A stretch of 64,000 nucleotides of DNA, from NCBI RefSeq assembly GCF_014191545.1, contig NZ_AP023361.1, positions 462,501 to 526,500 on the forward strand, in the 5' to 3' direction. The notes beneath the pieces are model-generated. The model saw only the letters and a program-made list of their open reading frames with translations. It searched no databases and was not told the origin of the DNA. A program made the position numbers and the translations under genes. Below are positions 55,330 to 64,000 of the stretch, in pieces (position 1 is the stretch's first letter; each line of letters opens with the position of its first letter). The DNA comes from Terrihabitans soli. GTDB lineage: Bacteria > Pseudomonadota > Alphaproteobacteria > Rhizobiales > Methylopilaceae.

Positions 55330-56031
55330 ATGCCAGGACGCCTCGCGCAAGGATTTGAGCCCGAAGAACTCCTGCGCCTCTTCAACGCCCGCGCCGGCGA
55401 TCTTGAGGGCGCTGGGCCGCGCTGGAATTCGGCGCCGACCCACAGATTGATGGCGGTGCGCAAGGATCCGCAGTCGGGAGAAAACGCGCTCGATCTTTTG
55501 CGCTGGGGGCTCGTGCCGCATTTCGCCAAAGACATGAAGGGCGGCGCAAGCCTCATCAATGCGCGCAGCGAAACGGTCTCATCTACCGCGCCCTTTCGTG
55601 ACGCCTGGGCAAAAAAGCGCCGCTGCCTCATCCCGCTCAAAGGTTATTACGAATGGCGCGGCGAGAAGGGCGCAAAACAGCCGCTGGCGATTGCGCTCGC
55701 ATCGAAAGAGCCGATGGCGCTCGCCGGCCTCTGGGAAAACTGGAAAGACAAGGAAAGCGGCTTATGGCTGCGCACCTTCACGCTCCTGACCTGTGAGCCG
55801 AATTCCGCCATCGCGGAATTTCATCACCGCATGCCGGTGATCGTACTGGCGGAACATCAAACGGGCTGGCTTGCGGGCGAGGATGCGGCCGGTCTCCTCA
55901 AACCCATCGCCTCGAAGCTTCTCGACATCCGGCCTGTCGGTACAGCGGTCAATAAGGTAGGGAATGAGGGGGAAGAACTATGGAATCGGATAAGCCAGTC
56001 CACGTCGATTTTTGGCCGGGAAACCATCTAA
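55330..56031 (+). CDS. SRAP (YedK/HMCES-like) protein lacking catalytic Cys2
   Basis: SRAP proteins trap abasic sites in DNA by a covalent link from Cys2. This 233-residue copy keeps the fold motifs: NARSET (Asn77, Arg79), GYYEW (Glu108) and FHHRMPVI (His166). The N terminus, however, reads MPGRLAQ instead of MCGRF, so the crosslinking cysteine is a proline. The last codons also differ: after VGNEGEELWN the frame runs into the protease gene and stops at 56031, 52 bases inside it. A second, diverged copy of the gene's 3' end lies 1.06 kb downstream. Activity is therefore doubtful. Confidence 0.82.
   Translation: MPGRLAQGFEPEELLRLFNARAGDLEGAGPRWNSAPTHRLMAVRKDPQSGENALDLLRWGLVPHFAKDMKGGASLINARSETVSSTAPFRDAWAKKRRCLIPLKGYYEWRGEKGAKQPLAIALASKEPMALAGLWENWKDKESGLWLRTFTLLTCEPNSAIAEFHHRMPVIVLAEHQTGWLAGEDAAGLLKPIASKLLDIRPVGTAVNKVGNEGEELWNRISQSTSIFGRETI
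55894..55976 (+). repeat. Direct repeat copy 1 (SRAP 3' end)
   Basis: These 83 bases, coding for LLKPIASKLLDIRPVGTAV and following residues of the SRAP protein, recur at 56956-57038 with about 80-85% identity. Shared blocks include cccatcgcctcg, cggcctgtcggtac and aaggtaggga. The copy also contains the ribosome binding site of the protease gene. Confidence 0.9.
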
Positions 56032-56933
56032 GCTATACGACAACGAAGATTGATATTTTCAGAAACGAGATCTTGCTTAGCTCAGCTACCGGATTTGTGA
56101 TGAGATATGGCCAGACTTATGCGCTGGTCACTAACTGGCATGTTCTAAGCGGTATCAATCCAGCAAATGGTTCTTGTTTGTCGCCGACAGGCGCTATCCC
56201 AGCCCAGATACGATGCCATGTCACGATCTCACAACAAGTGACGGTCGGTGCAACATCGGGCGAGCAGTTGTTCTTCAAGCCTATCATTATCGATCTGTAC
56301 GAAGGCGAAATGCCGGTCTGGCTAGAAAATCGTGAACATTTTCCCGAGAACGACTATGCGGCAATAGACTTGGGTGCAATCGTTCCTGAACTTGCCGATC
56401 CACGAGTTTCGCTGAGGTCCATACGATCAGGCGTAGTTACCTTAAAGAAGGGCAGGAAACCCCCGGCAGGAGACGTGGCAGTTGCCCCAGACGACTTCCA
56501 AAGTTTCTACCCGCCGGTGGGAAAGGAAGTGTTCGTTCTTGGATACCCAAAAGGCATAACTAGCACGGGCGTTTTCCCGATCTGGAAGCGCGCTTCGATC
56601 GCGTCTGAGCCGCAAGCCCCGACCAATCTTCGCGGCCGTGAGAGCCATGACGTTTTTTACATCGACGCAACAACGAAGCATGGAATGTCCGGATCGCCAG
56701 TGATTTGTTTAGCGAAGCCAGGCGATCTGTTCGTGACGATGGACGGCGTCCAGGTCGAGACAGAGAAAGAACAAGAACTGATAGTGGGTGTCTACGCGGG
56801 TCGGGAAGGGGTTACTCAAGAAGAGTATGAGTTGTCGCTAGGACGCGTCTGGAAAATTGGAGCGATCGAAGAGATGATTCGAAAAGGGCAACGTGCGTCA
56901 GGGATTGCTTACCCGAAGATAAAACCGCTTTAG
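55980..56933 (+). CDS. Trypsin-like serine protease, accessory region
   Basis: The 317-residue protein has the chymotrypsin-fold triad: His54 in YALVTNWHVLSG, Asp125 in ENDYAAIDLG and Ser237 in KHGMSGSPVI. There is no signal peptide or membrane segment, so it is cytoplasmic. Trypsin-like proteases of this kind are effectors or activators in several bacterial defence systems. The start ATG follows gggggaagaact, which lies within the SRAP 3' end. The codons are AT-richer than in the neighbouring genes, which points to horizontal transfer. A TIR-domain operon converges on it, with only the second SRAP fragment between. Confidence 0.8.
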   Translation: MESDKPVHVDFWPGNHLSYTTTKIDIFRNEILLSSATGFVMRYGQTYALVTNWHVLSGINPANGSCLSPTGAIPAQIRCHVTISQQVTVGATSGEQLFFKPIIIDLYEGEMPVWLENREHFPENDYAAIDLGAIVPELADPRVSLRSIRSGVVTLKKGRKPPAGDVAVAPDDFQSFYPPVGKEVFVLGYPKGITSTGVFPIWKRASIASEPQAPTNLRGRESHDVFYIDATTKHGMSGSPVICLAKPGDLFVTMDGVQVETEKEQELIVGVYAGREGVTQEEYELSLGRVWKIGAIEEMIRKGQRASGIAYPKIKPL

Positions 56934-56955
56934 CCTCAGACAATTACGTTCCGAT

Positions 56956-57038
56956 TCCCTGAACCCCATCGCCTCGGAGTTCCTCGACATTCGGCCTGTC
57001 GGTACGGCGGTCACCAAGGTAGGGAGCGAGGGGAGGGG
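56956..57038 (+). repeat. Direct repeat copy 2 (SRAP 3' end remnant)
   Basis: This is the second copy of the 83-base SRAP 3' segment, without the rest of the gene. It still reads LNPIASEFLDIRPVGTAVTK in the SRAP frame, but there is no start for it. Its differences from copy 1 include both silent and replacement changes, so it is not a fresh duplication. It lies between the convergent ends of the protease gene and the 174-residue gene. Confidence 0.88.
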
Positions 57039-57043
57039 CTGGC

Positions 57044-57568
57044 CTAGGTCGGCTCAGCTTGAGCCCTATGAACGAAAATCGGGCGTGCGCCATTATGAGA
57101 CCGGCTTTCAACGTTGTCCCAAATTTTCCAATCATAGATAGGAGCGCAGTTTTTGCCGAAGGAGTTGTCGACTAGGGCAAGGGTACTCAAGTTGAACTCT
57201 ACGCTGGGTGCTCCCCACCGATCTGCTGAAGGCTCGAAGGCTATTCGCAGTCCTTCGGGAGAAACGAGTAAAGTTCCTGAAGGAAAGTCTGATCGGGAAA
57301 GGTAGGTGCGGGTGTCATCTATTTCAGGCTCAATGACCCAATCCAATCCAAATGAAATGTAAAATTCGTCTGGCTGGTTCGAAATTAAAACTGCTGAGAA
57401 GCTTCCGTCTTTTAATGGAAATCGGAAATACCCCAACGTGAGCTCGGTGCTCGTTGGGGCACTCAAAACTAGGCCGAATGTCGGAATGGATCTGATCCGG
57501 CGACTGATCAATTCTCCTGGCTTTAACGTCGAGGCGGCTTTGACTTGAATTGAGCTCAGAAATTTCAA
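57044..57568 (-). CDS. Hypothetical protein (174 aa), TIR operon
   Basis: The TTG start at 57568 lies three bases after the zinc-ribbon stop codon. The protein begins MKFLSSIQVKAASTLKPGEL. Alternating hydrophobic segments (FGLVLSAPTSTELTLGYFRF; SAVLISNQPDEFYISFGLDW) suggest a beta-sandwich. No signal peptide, membrane segment or known domain is visible. The codons are AT-rich, as in the rest of the cassette. A frame at 57330-57575 that overlaps it is judged to be a shadow. Confidence 0.65.
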   Translation of the reverse strand: MKFLSSIQVKAASTLKPGELISRRIRSIPTFGLVLSAPTSTELTLGYFRFPLKDGSFSAVLISNQPDEFYISFGLDWVIEPEIDDTRTYLSRSDFPSGTLLVSPEGLRIAFEPSADRWGAPSVEFNLSTLALVDNSFGKNCAPIYDWKIWDNVESRSHNGARPIFVHRAQAEPT

Positions 57569-57571
57569 AGT

Positions 57572-57739
57572 TCACCCCCAGCCTGGACGGAAATCTCGGC
57601 GTTCACATTTGGGGCACGAGATGGGCGAGCCGGGTGGATCGTCGCGTTGTTCGCGCTCGCGAATTTCTTCCTTCGTAAGTACCTCTTCTTCCCACTCGTT
57701 TCCGCAATTGTTGCAGTGGAATTTTCTTTTCTCAGTCAA
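57572..57739 (-). CDS. Small zinc-ribbon protein (55 aa), TIR operon
   Basis: The product begins MTEKRKFHCNNCGNEWEEEV and ends PISCPKCERRDFRPGWG. Two CxxC pairs, separated by about 30 residues, form a zinc ribbon, with an acidic helical insert (LTKEEIREREQRDD). The TTG start lies inside the last codons of the TIR gene (overlap ttgactga), which implies coupled translation. It might be an adaptor that binds nucleic acid or protein. A longer open frame upstream would overlap most of the TIR C-terminal part and is not used. Confidence 0.65.
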   Translation of the reverse strand: MTEKRKFHCNNCGNEWEEEVLTKEEIREREQRDDPPGSPISCPKCERRDFRPGWG

Positions 57740-58661
57740 GTTCCACCCCCGCGCGGCGCAGAAAGTCAGTCCAAAGATAGTCTGCAACCTGTTGTCCAGA
57801 CATTCTTCCGTTTCCGTGATCTGTGGACATATATCCCGTGAGATACATCTGGTATTCGTCCGCATTGACGGAATACGATCCATGGTAGGAATTCTTAGAT
57901 TCCGCGTGTGCACTGTGAACGACAATGATCTCTCCGCGGTTTCCTTTCGAATTGTGAACCGTGATATGGCTTTCGCCATTCCGTTTTCCGCGGTTGACGA
58001 GCGTGCATGTAAAGGCTGTCGCGGACATTTCTTCGAACCGCGCTTTTAATAGTTCGATGGTATTTACTTCATCAGTGGATCTCTTGAAGAAATTCCGGAT
58101 TGTTTCGAACGCTTGATCCCGAAATTCAGATTTATCAATGACGTCGAAGTCTCTTTGTATTTTCACGCGAAGTTGTGAAGGCGTTGCGGCCAAAGGGGTG
58201 GCCGCCTTTTTGTCCGGCGCCTTCGAACTTGAAAGTGCATTGCGAACCTCACTGACGACATCCAGCCAAGCGAGATTCTCGTTGGTCCAAAGAGCTATAG
58301 GATTCCCATCTTTAGGAACGGCTTTGAACTTCGCTAACGGAGATGTCTGCCAATCGCACGGTTCAAGAATTATAGGTACAAGAAGCATGCTGCCGTCGCC
58401 GGCGCGCTCCAGTGCACGTTCCATCTCGCGTTCGTAGCAGTACTTTGATGCCAGATAATCAGGGCTAACCAGCGCAATAAATACATCGCATTTCTCCAGT
58501 GCGGTGGAGATGGCGCTATCCAGATTGGAGCCAGCAGTGATTTCCTTGTCGTGCCACGTGGATAAGATGCCGTCGCGCTTCAACATCGATAGATGCTTAT
58601 GCAAACGAGCGAGAGCCTTCTCATCACGGTGCGAGTATGAAATGAAGGCCTCTGCGGGCAT
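57732..58661 (-). CDS. TIR-domain protein with C-terminal unknown domain
   Basis: Residues 1-135 form a TIR domain of the bacterial TIR_2 type: EAFISYSHRDEKALARLHK at the start, and FIALVSPDYLASKYCYEREM with the likely catalytic Glu79. Such domains cleave NAD or make cyclic ADP-ribose signals in antiphage defence. Residues about 160-309 form a second domain of unknown fold (FRDQAFETIRNFFKRS; FTCTLVNRGKRNGESHITVH; YSVNADEYQMYLTGYM), perhaps the sensor. A gggatcaa site precedes the ATG. It is first in a three-gene operon. The AT-rich codons mark recent acquisition. Confidence 0.85.
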   Translation of the reverse strand: MPAEAFISYSHRDEKALARLHKHLSMLKRDGILSTWHDKEITAGSNLDSAISTALEKCDVFIALVSPDYLASKYCYEREMERALERAGDGSMLLVPIILEPCDWQTSPLAKFKAVPKDGNPIALWTNENLAWLDVVSEVRNALSSSKAPDKKAATPLAATPSQLRVKIQRDFDVIDKSEFRDQAFETIRNFFKRSTDEVNTIELLKARFEEMSATAFTCTLVNRGKRNGESHITVHNSKGNRGEIIVVHSAHAESKNSYHGSYSVNADEYQMYLTGYMSTDHGNGRMSGQQVADYLWTDFLRRAGVELD

Positions 58662-59079
58662 TTGATCCCTTTTTGTTCTTGCGTATAATTAGTTGTGGCG
58701 GTTGCAGGGCGCAATGTCTTTTTGATGCGCTTCACCGTTTTCCAATTCTGTCTTCGCAGCGCTCACCCCTTGTGTTTCAAAACCGTTCCAGTTAAACCCC
58801 TTCTAAATAAATAGGACAGCCTTGCTGTCCATTTGTTTCCCGGCGCATCTGCTCTAGGCTGTTTCCCTCTTGGGAACCGGACGGGAGAGGTGTCGCCTCT
58901 TTGGCGTTGGTGCGATGGGGATCGCACGAAGCGCAGCCGCGGACGGGGTGGAATGCTCCGGTTTTTCAAGGCTTGCGCAGTTTTTGCAGGGTTCCGGACG
59001 GACGCTCGAACTATGTCCCGGCCGGTCGATTGGGGTAATGCAGGCAATTGAGCCTGTTGGGATTTCGGGAACTGAGGCC
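58662..59079. other. Intergenic region before gltB, with one hairpin
   Basis: No protein gene was found in these 418 bases. The part up to about 58810 is AT-richer, like the TIR cassette, and should hold its promoter on the minus strand. ggacagc/gctgtcc at 58814-58830 forms a hairpin with atttgttt after it, which may act as a terminator. The remaining 250 bases, including an open frame in phase with gltB from 58870, presumably hold the gltB promoter and leader. I see no integrase or repeat that marks the right end of the cassette. Confidence 0.5.
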
Positions 59080-63773
<4,694 letters not shown>

Positions 63774-63777
<4 letters not shown>

Positions 63778-64000
63778 AAATTCTCGGCGACACGAATTCA
63801 GGAAATTGCCTGAAAGTTCTCTACACGGCCGACCATCTCGGTCTGCCCTATGAGTTCGTGCCCGTCGATATCGCAAAGGGGGAAAGCCGCACGCCGGCTT
63901 TTCTCGCAAAGAGTTTGATGGGGCAGGTGCCCGTGGTCGAATTCGACGACGGGCGGTGTCTTGCGCAGTCGAATGCGATCATCCGGTATCTGGCGAGCGA
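63774..64000 (+). CDS. Glutathione S-transferase, N-terminal part (cut by window end)
   Basis: The GTG start overlaps the gltB stop codon (GTGA). The first residues [17 protein letters not shown] show the thioredoxin-like GST N-terminal fold, with the active-site Ser/Asn region, and [11 protein letters not shown] and [12 protein letters not shown] are the conserved glutathione-binding blocks (cis-Pro and SNAI). The C-terminal helical domain lies beyond the window. It is probably translated with gltB. Confidence 0.87.

Noticed and set aside
57330-57575. 81-residue frame starting at a GTG on the minus strand
   Set aside because: It overlaps the 174-residue gene in another frame and is shorter; its composition is Arg/Pro/His-rich like a shadow.
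57740-57979. N-terminal extension of the zinc-ribbon frame
   Set aside because: It overlaps the TIR coding region in a different frame, and the overlap-coupled TTG gives a compact, complete zinc ribbon.
58870-59079. N-terminal extension of gltB by 70 residues
   Set aside because: The ATG at 59080 gives the usual propeptide length before the nucleophile cysteine; the extension has no conserved features.

Overview
The window is a 64 kb stretch of GC-rich (around 60% or more by eye) chromosome from an alphaproteobacterium, most probably of the order Hyphomicrobiales (Rhizobiales). The basis is the gene content: homospermidine synthase with a type III ornithine decarboxylase, a CpdR-type response regulator, a bifunctional PutA, a CobW-type zinc GTPase beside a Zur-controlled zinc transporter, and a Mur/Fur-like site at mntH. 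I cannot name the genus. There is no CRISPR array, no transposase and no phage structural gene.

Layout. 1-1957 is the end of an rRNA operon (partial 23S, 5S, initiator tRNA), followed by a tandem partial duplication of the tRNA 3' end and its terminator. 2.3-11.3 kb holds secreted proteins of unknown role, a DMT exporter, an orphan ABC ATPase, an overlapping trio (pyroglutamyl peptidase, creatininase family, DUF985 cupin), a secreted lipase, an HPP-CBS membrane protein and two small membrane proteins. 11.5-15.8 kb holds a chemoreceptor, a pair of structured repeats around an 80-aa gene, and thiC under a TPP riboswitch. 16-28 kb holds a Bug-type binding protein, a zinc-uptake operon with a Zur-box promoter, a zinc GTPase with a WD40 protein, homospermidine synthase facing a MarR regulator across a perfect 28-bp palindrome, and acetyltransferases. 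28-30 kb is ornithine decarboxylase with a long structured leader (speF-type candidate). 30-41.7 kb holds gamma-glutamyltransferase, PhnM with its DUF1045 partner, a DUF1007-NicO nickel/cobalt exporter, mntH, hemH and a cell-surface trio. 41.7-51 kb holds putA, modABC, a small heat-shock gene with a ROSE-like thermometer leader, hisN, an N-formylglutamate amidohydrolase, cpdR and tRNA-Val. 51.3-55.3 kb is a run of small secreted or membrane proteins.

55.3-58.7 kb is the clearest accessory region. An SRAP (YedK/HMCES-like) gene whose catalytic Cys2 is replaced by proline is followed by an AT-richer cassette. The cassette has a trypsin-like protease and, convergent to it, an operon of a TIR-domain protein, a 55-aa zinc ribbon and an unknown 174-aa protein. 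Two diverged copies of the SRAP 3' end flank the protease gene. This looks like a small defence-type island built into the 3' end of SRAP and is the best candidate for an undescribed system. gltB and the start of a glutathione S-transferase gene close the window.

Metal homeostasis (Zur/znu, CobW GTPase, Mur/mntH, NicO, mod), polyamine synthesis (hss plus ornithine decarboxylase) and RNA-level control (TPP riboswitch, speF-like leader, ROSE-like element, covarying repeats) are the recurring themes. All assignments come from reading motifs and context, and no database search was run.
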